Of a stretch of DNA of 64,000 nucleotides, positions 46,501-57,670 are shown in pieces. Location: NCBI GenBank assembly GCA_001910725.1, contig MJGA01000033.1, positions 1 to 64,000 on the forward strand, in the 5' to 3' direction. The translations under genes were made by a program, and so were the position numbers. This DNA comes from Phanerodontia chrysosporium. Taxonomy: Eukaryota > Basidiomycota > Agaricomycetes > Polyporales > Phanerochaetaceae. Position 1 is the first letter of the stretch, and every line of letters begins with the position of its first letter. The notes under the pieces were generated by a model. That model was not told where the DNA came from. It worked only from the letters and a program-made list of their open reading frames with translations, and ran no database searches.

Positions 46501-46696
46501 GTTCGACCGTCCATTCGCATCCCGGCGTGGGGCAGGTAGGTTCGGTCGTCCCAAACTTGTTCATTTCCACGCCGTTGTCGCGTGTCGAGCCATTCATCTG
46601 CCTTCCCGGCTCCGGCTCCGGCGTCGACGCGATGCTAGTGAGGCTGCTAGGGGTCGAAAGCGCGTCCTCGGCAGGAAGAGGCTGCCATGCGCTCAT
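43565..46696 (-). CDS. Basidiomycete protein with five repeated zinc-binding modules
   Basis: Exons 46696 to about 46394, 46341-44188 and 44128-43565, introns about 50-60 bp. Paired-cysteine modules recur: C-P-T-P-G-C...C-V-V-C in exon 1, C-A-I-C...C-T-I-C at the start of exon 2, C-R-R-R-G-C...C-A-D-C in the middle, and C-V-R-S-K-C...C-H-T-C and C-A-I-R-T-C...C-E-D-C in tandem before a basic stretch (RTRTRRQSRKRR). Long Ser/Pro-rich linkers lie between. The C-terminal exon (about 187 residues) is a folded-looking domain with no name I know. Treble-clef or ribbon folds and a nuclear nucleic-acid or chromatin role are inferences from the cysteines and basic patch. Confidence 0.75.
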
Positions 46697-47609
46697 CGTC
46701 GTCTTCGTCTACGGCGTGAAGAACGTCGGCGAGGGCAGAAGACCGCGCGTTTTGTCGCTGGCGGCGGGCAGGCTGGCAACGAGGACGTCGCGTTCGGGCA
46801 GGAGAAAAATGTGAAGAAAAAAATCGGGTTTATTCATCGTGACAAATTTAGGAGATACGTAACGAGCGTCACATTCCGCTGTCGCGTGGTGGAGACAACA
46901 TTTTTGATGCGCTTTGCCCTCTTTGGTGCCAACGACGAAGCCAGAGCCGTCGAGAGCGATGTTTGGCGTGTCGGCGCTGTCGCCAACGGTGGTAGATGAT
47001 GGTGGTCAAAGCAGAAGTAGCGTCACGCTCCGTGACTACTCCATTGCAAGTGGGCGTGACCCCGCCCCGTAGTGGTGAGTGCTCCTCCTTGTTTTTTTCA
47101 CAAACTTCGAGCTCAAGCGTGTTTCCCAGCAAACAAGATAATATTGTCTACTCGTCTACACACGTTAGCTGGAGGGCGAATAGTAACAGTTTCCAGATAT
47201 TTAAAGCGGATTGAAGGCCTAGGTCCAACATCGTTCGAATCGGGCCCGACGCTGCTTTTCCGCCCTTCCGCTCGTCCATATTCCCCCTTAACCGCGATGC
47301 CAGCCCGAACTGTGATCCCTTTTGGATATGTACCGCCCTCCCTAACCAGGCGTGCTTGGGCCGCAAGCGGGCCCGTTATTGCAATCGGGCCCGACGCTTG
47401 CCTCGACCACGGCCCCGAAGCATGCTTGCCGACAACTGAAACGTCGGGACAAGGAATCTTGAGCGGAATATCCTTCTCGGTACATGTCTGAGAAGGTATA
47501 TATTACTCTTAGGTTCGTGAAGCTCTCCCAGAAGCAACTTAACTCTGAACCTCAACCATCTCTTCGAAGCAGGACTTCAATTCGTACCACCGCATCCCTG
47601 CCTAAGACC
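46697..47609. other. Divergent promoter region
   Basis: Between the zinc-module gene (minus) and the membrane-protein gene (plus). Repeated AATCGGGCCCGACGC (near 47238 and 47384) is the only structure noticed. Confidence 0.45.
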
Positions 47610-48683
47610 ATGACTTCTCGGCCGACCACATTTTTCAGTCGCTCTACGTCGCTGCCGTGGCCCTGCAGAGTGTCTCCGCGGCGTCCCATGGGTCCTACCC
47701 GCGCAGACTCAGAGCCAACAGCCATACGTCGCACAGCGTTCATGCGCGGCACAAAGTACGGCGACCTCCGCCGTAACACACTCCGTGAGTCCACTCCTTT
47801 CCACGCCTCCACTCCGCTGACAACATTCGCAGCGAACAGCGGTCAGCCCGAGACGCGGCGCGCCCCGCCCATGCCCCCGGTCGCGCTGCGTATGCACACC
47901 CTCATCACCCTCCTGCGCACTCTCGCCGAGCGTGGCGCCGACTTCAACCGCCTCGAGGCGGCGGGCCTTGTGCTCTCGTACTCGCTCGCAGTGCCGGTGA
48001 CGATCGTGCGCCGCCCCTCGGAGCTCACCTGCTACGTAGGCGAACGCGGAGGACTCCGCCGCTCCGTGCGCTTCCAACGCATCCGCGCGTCCACAAGCAT
48101 GCGCAGCCGCAGCACTGAGGTGGACTATGTCATGCCTGCCGTCCGTGCGGGCGTCTTTACGGGCATCCTCGCGACAGCCCTCGCTGCGTCACTGCTGGAA
48201 ATACCGCTCGCCATGGTGGCCATGGTGGCGCTCGGGTGTGGCCACGGGTGGGTGCTCAAGCGCGCTGGCCGAGTAATCTCGGAACGAGTCCTTGCGTGCG
48301 TACTGCGTCTTCTCTTCTTTCACGCGCCATGTTTTCTGAAATATCGTTGTAGGACGAGCGTATCGACCTTCTTGAGCTGGCTCGTCCATACGTCGCTGAC
48401 GTCTACTGCGCTGGCGAGCGTTGTCGCGGGCTACATCCTCTGTACGTCCGTTTTACAGCCGCCGTTTCTCATGTCTGACCCGCCTCTCATAGTCTGCTAT
48501 GCCCCTACCTCTAACCGCGCGGGTGCACGTGCCGCTGATGAGCAGCCACAGGCCTGGCTCATCGCGCTCTTCGCCGCGACGTACGCCGTTACCGTCGTCG
48601 GCGTCGTGCCAGCACACCTCGATTTCTTCCTGCTCGCGAACGTCTGGAGGCTCGCTGGTATGGCAGTGCCAATATCTGCGTAG
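47610..48683 (+). CDS. Unrecognised membrane protein
   Basis: ATG chosen at 47610 (MTSRPTTFFSRSTSLPWP); an upstream in-frame ATG near 47484 is also possible. Likely introns are GTGAGT...GCAG (about 47789-47831), GTGCGT...GTAG (about 48296-48350) and GTACGT...ATAG (about 48442-48489). Hydrophobic segments are GVFTGILATALAASLLEIPLAMVAMVALG, FLSWLVHTSLTSTALASVVAGYIL and WLIALFAATYAVTVVGVV, so three or four TM helices. The basic N-terminus could be a targeting sequence. TAG at 48681-48683. Family unknown. Confidence 0.55.
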   Translation: MTSRPTTFFSRSTSLPWPCRVSPRRPMGPTRADSEPTAIRRTAFMRGTKYGDLRRNTLRESTPFHASTPLTTFAANSGQPETRRAPPMPPVALRMHTLITLLRTLAERGADFNRLEAAGLVLSYSLAVPVTIVRRPSELTCYVGERGGLRRSVRFQRIRASTSMRSRSTEVDYVMPAVRAGVFTGILATALAASLLEIPLAMVAMVALGCGHGWVLKRAGRVISERVLACVLRLLFFHAPCFLKYRCRTSVSTFLSWLVHTSLTSTALASVVAGYILCTSVLQPPFLMSDPPLIVCYAPTSNRAGARAADEQPQAWLIALFAATYAVTVVGVVPAHLDFFLLANVWRLAGMAVPISA

Positions 48684-49388
48684 GCCGCAATATGGAATGG
48701 GTTGTGGACGCTATCTGCTGTGCGCAGAGTCTCTCTGTATTTTACCGGACAGTTTTAGGTTTTAGGACGTTCAATATAGAGTCTTCTCGTCCGTGGGGCA
48801 ATGGGCGTGCTATCTACGAAGGCCCTGCCGGCAAGGTGCGTGTTGATGTTCGCCAGTCTTTGTCATTTCTTAGGGAACCAGTGGAATGGTGGCGTCAGTT
48901 TCTCCAGTCAATAGCTGTCGGGCACACAGCCCGTCACGTACTCTATTGTTGAGTGCCGGATGTGGGACGACCAGCGATGATGGCGGCGGTGCTTGTCGAA
49001 CACGTACATGTGGAGGTCTTACGTACGGAGACATCTCCTTCGGCGAGATATTCGGAGAAACGATAATGCAGCCTGCGCAAGACGTCAAAGCGGTACGCAC
49101 GATAATGCTAAGGTTAGCGGGTGCTGATCGTCATCATACCAGGAACTTAGATGATCTATGTGACGCCGGCGTTTAGTTGTGGCCACAAGAATGTGTGCCT
49201 TTGTGGCATTTTTGTCGGAGGTTCAGCAGTGGCACTACTAGCAATCGTGAAAAGAGCTGGTGACCCTCTCGATCCACGAGGCTTGGACGATGAATCTCAT
49301 AAGCTCTGACATCCACTGTAGTTCTCTATTCTCGACCTTCATTGTATCCCTTTGCATCCCACGAGAAATACTCGAACATCCAGCAACA
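48684..49388. other. Intergenic
   Basis: About 700 bp with no splice-supported gene or recognised motif. Confidence 0.45.
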
Positions 49389-50649
49389 ATGTCCGTCGAT
49401 GCACATGAGCTCGAGCCCATGAGATACACCCCTATGTCCTTGGATGAGTTTGCGAGAAGATGGCCCTTCATCCCCACACTTCGCTTCCTCAATCTTCGAG
49501 TCATCTTCCATCGCCACAATCTTCTCAAACAGCTCGGGGAGAAGCGTTTCCTTGGAGTTGTCAGCCTCGCACCCTTAGAGAAAAAAGCCATTCAGATCTT
49601 GTGCGATTTTGCCACTGCGGAAGTCTGGATTGAGGGGGCAAGCTTCCAGAGCCGTCGACCTATTCTCCCGGACTCGTCGCAGTGGCCGACTTCGAATTTA
49701 AACCCATTTCCCAAGTGGCACCACGAGCATATGCAAAAGGGGGAGAAAGCTCGTGAACAGGACCCCAGCTATCGCGACGAGGACCCCAGCTATCGCGACG
49801 ATGACCCCAGGACCGAATGGGAACTTCCCACCAGCGAAACCTAAACTCATCTACGACGGAGCAGAGCATCAAAACAAGTGGGAGCGAATCAACTCGGTCA
49901 ACTTCATGTGCGCCTACTTGACCAGCTTCGCGTTTCACGGAAGCTCGACACTGCGGCGATTCGAATACCACGACCTCCGTCTACTCGAGCACGCGGCGGC
50001 CTTGTCCGCCAGGCTCAACTGGGACGTCATATCGTGGAACGAGTTCGTTGAGAAATGGGGCAACTACGACGTTCAAGCAGCGCTGCAGCGCATCTTTGAC
50101 GAATGGGTCGACAATATCCATAAACCTTCCTACGATGGTTGGGATCGTAACTCGCAAGACATCGCCCCTCTGGAGAAACTCCGAGCATACCTGGCCGGGT
50201 CACCGGCTGCGTGCGGATGGAGATCGCCTGGCATCACGCCTCCGACTCTGCTTGCGCCCGCAGGTGTACCCAATAGCTGCGTCGAGCAGTGGGATTGTGT
50301 CCAGGCAGACAAGCGGAGGCCGCACTTCCTGCCCAGCGAGAAGAAGTCATATGCTTGGGCCATTCCTTTGCGACCTGTCACGTACGGGTGCTGCGCCATA
50401 CCGCCCGACGAGAGCGGCGAGAAGACAAACATACGTTACATACCGCACGTACGTTCGGCTCATGCACAGCCCTCAGAGTATGTCGACGCGCTCAACGCGG
50501 TTATTGTCGTGTACGACTACTTCCGGACCCAGGAGGTCGTTCGCAGAAGGGGTTTCCTGGCCATGGGAGAGCGTGTCGCCCTGGCCCGCGCCAAGCGTGC
50601 AGTTTTCCGTGTTTCCTTCCCTGATATGGCCGAATTTGATGCTGAATGA
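49389..50649 (+). pseudogene. WGxYD-family member D, full length with internal deletion/frameshift
   Basis: ATG at 49389: MSVDAHELEPMRYTPMSLDEF, ARRWPFIP, VVSLAPLEKKAIQILCDFA, then DPSYRDEDPSYRDDDPRTEW, where a 21-bp unit is tandemly repeated. The frame then stops (ELPTSET), and the continuation is in the next frame from about 49835: WERINSVNFMCAYLTSF, LRRFEYHDLRLLEHAAALSARL, FVEKWGNYDVQAALQRIFDEW, CVEQWD, PHFLPSEKKSYAWAIPLRPVTYG, EYVDALNAVIVVYDYFRTQEVV. Compared with member A, about 40 residues are missing at the break, so this is a real deletion, not a homopolymer slip. End TGA 50647-50649. Confidence 0.7.
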
Positions 50650-51967
50650 GTGCGCAGCGGTCTCGTGGGTAGGCTTGCATAGCTCTGGTAGCAGGTGCAG
50701 TACGCGAATTGTACTTCACTTGGATAGAATATAGGAACATTTCACCTAGGTACGCGTGGTAGAAGGAATAATCAGGCTGACCTTCGCAGTATGAGCTATG
50801 TCAGCCCCATAAACAGGATAACGCAAGCGAGCATACCTGGAAATGAGGTTTGACCGTCGTCTTTTTCGAGCTGCACTGAGTGCGCGCGCAACAGCTACCT
50901 CTGGCTTCTGATAGATCGCGAGCGAGCCTTGCTACCCAGATAGCTCACCTCTACTATCACTGTGACCCCAATGTCCCCGCATAGCCACCAGATGTTGTAT
51001 GACCCGCGTGAGAGCGGTCTCCGCACATTGTATATGTTCCTGTACTGAAACAGCGTGAAAAGGCCTATTTTCACCGCTCGACCTCGGGTGCCATCGCAAC
51101 GTAACAGTCCCGTCACCGCCCAGATCGTCAAACCTTCCGAAAGTCATCTGATGCTCGGGACATTTCCCCGCAAGCTTAGTGTAGGGAAACAGAGCCAGTA
51201 TAACAAGACATACAGTACATTCGCTGCACAAGAATGCAAACTGCCCGTCGCTTCTGATCACCTGCACGAGTCAGAACTAGTAATCCATTCCTCTCCTTAG
51301 ACACTGTAGATCAGTGCACTCTCAGAACCGTCACAGGCCGTCTGCGTACATTGCAACAGCTTCGTATGGATGGCATCGATACTTTCACCGCACTGAGACC
51401 GTCCCGTCTGGATTTCACCGCTCTTGCGTCGTCCGACCTGAGCGCCAGGATTGCTCGTGGCGCCTTCGTGGCGCCGACGCTGGGAACTGTACCTTGTATG
51501 GAGAAGTTGAACAGATGGCGCTGACCCGAGCTCGTGCTTCATCGTGAGATGTCGTTGGGGAGGAGGAAGGAAACGTGATAGCCTCGCTGCGACGACGGGC
51601 CGAAGACGGGCGAGGACACCGCTACAAAGATTGCGGACCTGCACACCTTGGACATGTGCTCAGTGACCAGGACATGTCTCGTCCTGAAGGCTTGAAGCCG
51701 AGGTAAGCATTGGCGCCGCGAGGGCTGCCGGCCGTTGTTTGTCTGGCGAGCGATTCAATTTTCGCGGCGCTCAACAGATCTGCCGCTCGCCAAGCTCGTC
51801 GGCGCCGAGCTCGGACGTGGTACAGCCTCTCCGCGTTCGACACCCTGCACACGCTCTTCACGCATGCCGCCGGCGAGCACAGACCGCTAGCCCAAGATGT
51901 GAATCCATAAAACTCTCCAGCTTTGTTCCTGACTCCCACTTTTCCCTCTCGCGACGCCGTCGCAGCC
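50650..51967. other. Intergenic
   Basis: 1.3 kb with only short ORFs in competing frames; no recognised feature. The last 100 bases are the methyltransferase promoter/leader. Confidence 0.45.
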
Positions 51968-53058
51968 ATGGTCGTCCTCGGCTCGAACGGCCTCGCCGCC
52001 TACGCGAACCGGAACCCACGCTACGTCGCCCTCCTCGCAGTCTTTCTCCTCTCCAGCACGCTCCTTCTCATTCCGTGGCACAATGCGGCGCCCCTGTCGA
52101 TCAGCGGCTACCTGCCCAGCAAGTTCCGCGGCTCGATGTCGCTCGAGGAGTTCGTCAGGCAGGAGGAGCTACGCTACGCGGACGTGCTCGCGGAGCGGCA
52201 GGCCATGATCAAGCACTACGGGCCGAACCCCAACGATGTTGATTCGTGCGTTACCGTCTCTGCTGCACGCTCACAGACGCTCACTGCGCAGGCAGGTTCC
52301 CGCCGGGCGACATATTCTACACCCTGTGGGACTTTTTCATTCCTGCCTTCAATTGCCCGCACCGCGTCGATCGCCTCGGTGCACTTGGTGACGGCGGCAA
52401 ATGGGTGTGTGGCATCGACGCGATTGCCCAGCAGCGGCACCCTTGCGTCGTGTACAGCTTCGGTGTGAACCGCGACAGCTCGTACGAGGCTGCGCTCCTG
52501 CAGCGCGCGCCGCATTGCGAGGTCTGGGGCTTCGACTTTAGCGTGACGATGTTCGGGCCCGAGGTGCACGGCAACCCCGTGCTCGCGCAGAAGACCCACT
52601 TCTTCCCGTACAAGCTCGGAGCGCACGATAACCCCCACCTCTCTCCGCCCGAGTACACGATTCAGGGCCTCATGCACAAGAATGGCCACGACTTCATCGA
52701 TATCCTCAAGGTGGACGTCGAAGGCTCCGAGTTCGAGGCGCTAGAGGCGTTCCTCAAGCCCTTCATTGGGCCCAACGCGCCGCCACTCCCCATCGGGCAG
52801 CTCGAGATTGAGATACACGCGTGGGGCGACCTTGGCAGCTTCCAGTTCTTCTACAGCTGGTGGTCGCTCATGGAACGTGCGGGTCTGCGGCCCTTCTGGA
52901 CAGAGCCAAACATTGTGCATGTGAGCCATCTGCAGGCGAGGCCCGATGTAGTTGAGGTGAGTCCTACGTTGTCTCAGATGACAATCGCTGACATCGTCCT
53001 GCAGTACTCGCTGCTCAACGTCCGCGGGCAGCATGCCCTTATTACATCCGACTGGTAG
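51968..53058 (+). CDS. FkbM/METTL24-type methyltransferase, type II membrane protein
   Basis: Exons 51968-52245, 52296-52956 and 53005-53058, about 330 residues. A hydrophobic segment near residues 18-34 (YVALLAVFLLSSTLLLIPW) follows a short N-terminus, so the catalytic part faces the lumen if targeted to the secretory path. The Rossmann-like core shows DGGKWVCGID, CVVYSFGVNRDSSYE, VWGFDFSV, then FIDILKVDVEGSEFEALEAF and LEIEIHAWG. These resemble SAM-dependent Methyltransf_21/22 families (METTL24-like). Substrate unknown; a glycan or lipid is possible. All splice sites are GT/AG. Confidence 0.8.
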
Positions 53059-53233
53059 TCTTCACTGCGCCAGGTGCGCTTACATCGGCTTGGGACATTC
53101 GTTATGGGGTTCTAGGAGTGTAAAATTTGGGTAATAATGAAGTACAATACGATCGCGTTCAATGTTCGACATCGCGACTTCGATCCGTAGAAGCTAAAGA
53201 CGGTAACATAAATAGGAACCCCATCCCCTGCCC

Positions 53234-54022
53234 TTACACGACCACTGCAAACGGATTCCTTCGCTCCTCTGCAACAGCCTTCCGTTTCCCCGCCCTCCGA
53301 TTCCCAGTCCCCACCAGCGTCCCGCGCGGTGCCCCGGCGGCCCACTTCAACATCGCTTTTGTGTGCGACAGCCACACGACGTCTCGGCGGACGAGCTCCA
53401 CTGTACGAGACTCGAACTCGCTCAGCCCACCGTGGGTATCAGCGAACGCGTCCGTATGAACGTAATCAGAGAATGCATTCGCCATGTCCACGTCGTCCCA
53501 CGGCTCCCCTGCACGATCTTCCAGGACGACCTGGCCCCAGTACGTCACCGCCGGCCTTCCGTCCTGGTCTTTGTGCCAGTTCTTGTGGTACCGCAGCGTC
53601 TGCTCCTGGCGTGCGCCGTCCGTCGTCGTACAGAACTCCCAGTGTTCCGCCACTTCGGGCGTGGAGCTGCGGTGCCCGGGCCGGCTGTCGACGTACGGCC
53701 TGCGGCGACCCTGCGACACCCAATATGGCCGTGGGTTCGCGATGCACATCTCGAGGATGTCGAGCACGCGCAGCTCGTCGTCCGTGAGTCGCAGATGCTT
53801 GTGCAGGAAGGCGTGGTCGAAGTGCACTTGCTCGCGCAGCTGGCCGATCGCGGACGCCATGTGGCGTGCGTCGTATGGACCCCACCGTGCCTCGTACGTG
53901 TCTAGCGGGAGCGGAACGTAGTCGATCTCGCGAGGAGGCTCGCAAGACGAGCTGGAAGCGAAGGAGGTAATGGAGTCTGTGGCTGCGCCAGCGCTTGCAC
54001 TGGTACTCGCGGGGGCGGGCAT
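53234..54022 (-). CDS. WGxYD-family member B, intact short form
   Basis: Single exon, ATG at 54022, TGA at 53234, 262 residues. A Ser/Ala-rich start is followed by LPLDTYEARWGPYDARHMASAI, LRLTDDELRVLDILEMCIA, a Trp/His/Asp-rich middle (YHKNWHKDQDGRPAVTYWGQ), DDVDMANAFSDYVHTDAF, GGLSEFESRTVELVRRDVVWL, and a basic tail (RRAGKRKAVAEERRNPF) that could be a nuclear signal. The only member of the five with no break. Function unknown. Confidence 0.75.
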   Translation of the reverse strand: MPAPASTSASAGAATDSITSFASSSSCEPPREIDYVPLPLDTYEARWGPYDARHMASAIGQLREQVHFDHAFLHKHLRLTDDELRVLDILEMCIANPRPYWVSQGRRRPYVDSRPGHRSSTPEVAEHWEFCTTTDGARQEQTLRYHKNWHKDQDGRPAVTYWGQVVLEDRAGEPWDDVDMANAFSDYVHTDAFADTHGGLSEFESRTVELVRRDVVWLSHTKAMLKWAAGAPRGTLVGTGNRRAGKRKAVAEERRNPFAVVV

Positions 54023-54467
54023 CGCAGAGTAGTTTTCCGAAGGTCGCTCTCTAAGCCGTAACAGAGGTGGTATATGGCCGTATGCTAATGCGAAGAGAGA
54101 TTGAAAGATCTCGTGCGGCTGCCAAGCGATGTCGATAAGGCGCGCGGGCGTGTCTCTTTATGTGGGGACCGCCAATAGCCACTCGACGGGATGTCGATCA
54201 CGGCCACAGGTCAATGGAATGGTCACAGAACCCTTTGTCGGCTTGCAAAGTTTGCATACGCTTTGATATAATATGTGGCCACACACGTGCGCAATGGAGA
54301 AAGCCGTTGGGGAGGAAGAATAGTTACCATAGATTAATGGACGAACGGAAGCACTTCTGAGAAAAGCCACACTCAGAAAGACCAATTTTTCGAATGCAAA
54401 GCAGTGCGAAAATTGGATTTTTCTTTTGAGATCTAGATACGAACGTGACGACTGCTCAAGGAGAAAA
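54023..54467. other. Intergenic, left flank of the MITE
   Basis: No gene. A short inverted pair AATTTTTCG/GAAAATTGG near 54380-54420 precedes the element. Confidence 0.4.
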
Positions 54468-55294
54468 CACTACAGGCATGGCCATTTTTCGGGACTCCGG
54501 AAATGTTGCTGAAATCGTGCGGAAAGGTTTCCTTTCAGGGAAATTTCCAGCACATTTCAGCGGGCCTGAAAGCGACACTTTCAGGTACCTTTCACATCTA
54601 TTTCCGATGTCCGTTAAGGCAAGGTTTCAGTCGGTGGGAAACTGGTCCTGAAATGGATAGGAAAGGCTCAATGTACACTACACATCAGGTCTGCAGAAAT
54701 GTCATGTAAAGCGGTCATTTCCGAATGATTTCAGGTGTCCTGAAATGCCGCATGTAATAGGCATTTCAGCCATGAGGAAAGATCTCGGAAAATTCGACTT
54801 GCAGCGCACCTGAAATGACCATAAAAGGCATGTTTCAGTCATATTTCCATGCCATTTCAGGCGCATTTCCTATTACATGACGAGGCTGAATCGCAGGCCT
54901 CCTGAAATGGCATGGAAATATGACTGAAACATGCCTTTTATGGTCATTTCAGGTGCGCTGCAAGTCGAATTTTCCGAGATCTTTCCTCATGGCTGAAATG
55001 CCTATTACATGCGGCATTTCAGGACACCTGAAATCATTCGGAAATGACCGCTTTACATGACATTTCTGCAGACCTGATGTGTAGTGTACATTGAGCCTTT
55101 CCTATCCATTTCAGGACCAGTTTCCCACCGACTGAAACCTTGCCTTAACGGACATCGGAAATAGATGTGAAAGGTACCTGAAAGTGTCGCTTTCAGGCCC
55201 GCTGAAATGTGCTGGAAATTTCCCTGAAAGGAAACCTTTCCGCACGATTTCAGCAACATTTCCGGAGTCCCGAAAAATGGCCATGCCTGTAGTG
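54468..55294. mobile_element. Foldback CACTA-type MITE
   Basis: An 827-bp element that is almost entirely one inverted repeat. It starts CACTACAGGCATGGCCATTT and ends with the complement ...ATGGCCATGCCTGTAGTG. Arms of about 400 bp meet around a spacer of about 37 bp near 54863-54900. It is flanked by AAA on both sides (54465-54467 and 55295-55297), a 3-bp target duplication as expected for CACTA elements. The arms carry many CTGAAATG/CATTTCAG words, like CACTA subterminal repeats. No coding capacity; mirror ORFs in the two arms are trivial consequences of the palindrome. The arms appear identical over the stretches I compared, implying a recent origin. Confidence 0.92.
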
Positions 55295-55333
55295 AAAAAG
55301 GGAAAGTAACACGGGACGCCCACATTACCCGGT

Positions 55334-56521
55334 CTACAGATCATCGAAGCAGCCAGTCGAAGCCAAGAGCCAACGCTTGAGTCGATACAACGCGATACGC
55401 TCATACTTGAGGGGGGAGGCCCGCGCACGGATCACATCGCTTCTGCGGAAGTAGTCGTACGCGATGTTCACTGCGTTCAGCCGGTCGATGTAGTTCGCGG
55501 GTCACGTGTTGTTTGAGAATAGGTGAGGCTCGTAGTAGATGGAGCGTCGCCCGCTTGCCACGCCAGCGTATACCAGACGTGTCAGGCGGTACACGATCGG
55601 GTTCACTGGGTCGGCGCCGAGCTCGCCACGAGGCGTGCTGTCCGGTGGGCTTTCCCATTCCTCGGGCCAGCCGCGCGGGAGAGCCCGTCTGTAGAACTGG
55701 CTGGAAGTGGGGGGGGGGTTTTCCTAAGGCGGGGAGGCTTTCGTTTGATTGCACACGAAGTGGGATTGCACACGTATGTCTTGAGCTTCCTGAGGGCGTC
55801 GGTCTGCTTGTCCACCTTGCTAGCATCCGAGATATCCTGGAGGCTGGCATACTGTATCCATATGCCAACGACCACCATGACTGCCATGCGTACATCGCAT
55901 GCGCCCCACTTGGCGACGAAGTCATGCTCTGATATGGCGTCCCAAGTGAACTGCGCGGAGATGGCCGCTGCACGACGCAAGAGCGTGAGCGTGGACAAGT
56001 CGGACGATCGGAGATGATCGCACGCAGACGCAGCGCTGGTGAGATAGTCGCAGAGGAAGTTGACAGAGTTTATGCGCTGCCACGGGTTCTGGGTCCTCGG
56101 GACCATTCTCAATGACTGTTGGTCGGTACCGCACGCCTTTATCGTCGCAGATAATGTCGTAGACGACAGGTCGCCGCGCGGCGTTGTCTGCTGTAAGGAC
56201 GGCTTGTGCCTGTGTTGGCGTGAGAGGCATCCAGGTTATGCTGGGGTCCTTTGACAATCTGCGACGCTGAAGGGATGCTGGCTGAGTGTGATCCTGCGTT
56301 TGGGGGTATTGTCCGTTGCATAGGGCCTCAAGCGTCTGTTTCTCGGTGGGAGAGAGAACGATGACGTCCAGGAATAACTCTTGGTCTAGCTCACTGAGGA
56401 CGTTCGTGACGTAAAACTCGAGGTCGTATTCGCCCCATTTCAGCGCAAGATTCTCCCTCGTGAGAGTCGCATATTTCGCGACCTCGTCTAGCAAGTGTTG
56501 GTTAGTTTCTGTAGAATCCAC
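55334..56521 (-). pseudogene. WGxYD-family member E, decayed
   Basis: Homology begins near 56521 at a GTG with no in-frame ATG before it. It reads ENLALKWGEYDLEF, VLSPTEKQTLEALCNG, VRYRPTVIENG, then after a one-base shift near 56080-56095 WQRINSVNFLCDYLTS and LSTLTLLRRAAAISAQFTWDAISEHDFVAKWGACDV. A second shift falls in a run of ten C (plus-strand G run at about 55709-55718). SQFYRRALPRGWPEEWE follows, then an in-frame TGA in NNT-stop-PANY, and YIDRLNAVNIAYDYFRRSDV, with the family end at TAG 55336-55334. Start loss, a nonsense codon and two shifts make this a genuine pseudogene even if the C run is mis-assembled. Confidence 0.72.
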
Positions 56522-57369
56522 GGCGGTAGAGAAGGAAGATGTTGACTAGAGCACCTTTGGCTCCCCGAGCATCCGCTCTTTATTCTGCCTTGTCCTGTAC
56601 CGGCCACAGAAGTCATGTGCCCATCAATAATGCATGGCTGGCCACTGCATGTGCCACTCATCTGTCTGTCATGAATCAGAAATGACTGTCCGACGACGTA
56701 CCTGAGTACCTGTCGCCCCAGCCACAACCCTGGACGATGGTCATTTCGCGAGACGACCATTACTTCTGCGTGTAAGTATCTATCATGGGCCACAAAATGC
56801 AAAAAATAGCGGCTAGAGAAGGGATTAGAATACACATGTATAGCAGTCACCAGGGCAAACTTTAATGCTTTGACAAAATCGCAGCGAATACCGATGATTT
56901 TCTGCAGCTGTCGTCTCGCACACTCTGAGTGAATTTATTCTGGACTTCCAGTAGGCGGCTCCTCGGAGTCTGTCACATACTAGAGACTCCTGAAGTAATT
57001 GGCGTTACCAAATTACGATGACAGTAATGACAGAATGAGTGTGACCCAGTCGCTTGCGGCTGAGACTGTGAAACTCGAGGTGGAGTCGAACCCTAGACGC
57101 CCGAACGACGGAGGCGTGGGAATGTTAGACACAAGCGCCGGGAGCAGCTCCTGCCGCATCGAGCAGACCGTCAAACCCGTCGCCCGAATCGCCGCCAACG
57201 TCGTCCAGCTCGACGTCTCCCTCAAAAGAACCCCAGCGGTGCGTACCTATGCCTCGGCGCTGCGCGTCTGCGAAAAAAACGGCGGAAAACGACTCTGGCG
57301 TTGTGTTGGATGCGCGGCGGGTGGACTGGATGTTGACACCTTGCGCTTTGTCTGCCTAGGTCGCCCAGC
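56522..57369. other. Promoter and 5' leader of RPS0, with a probable leader intron
   Basis: A GTGCGT donor near 57239 and TAG acceptor ending at 57359, ten bases before the ATG, suggest a 5'-UTR intron of about 120 bp, as is common in fungal ribosomal-protein genes. Confidence 0.45.
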
Positions 57370-57636
57370 ATGTCGTCAAAACTCCCCTCCGTTCTCGCTG
57401 CCACCGATGAGGAGATCCAGCTCCTCCTTGCGGCCCAGTGCCACATCGGCACCAAGAACTGCGACAAGCAGATGGAGCCGTACGTCTGGAAGAGGAGGTC
57501 TGACGGTACGTCCCCGCGCATACATCCCGCCACAATGTGCAGAGCCAGACGAGCCGTTGCGCGTCCGTAGGCATCCACATCATCAACATTGGCAAGACCT
57601 GGGAGAAGCTCGTTTTCGCTGCCCGCATCATTGCTG

Positions 57637-57670
<34 letters not shown>

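Noticed and set aside
54445..55428. Two near-identical ORFs on opposite strands as a duplicated gene
   Set aside because: They are the two arms of the foldback MITE.
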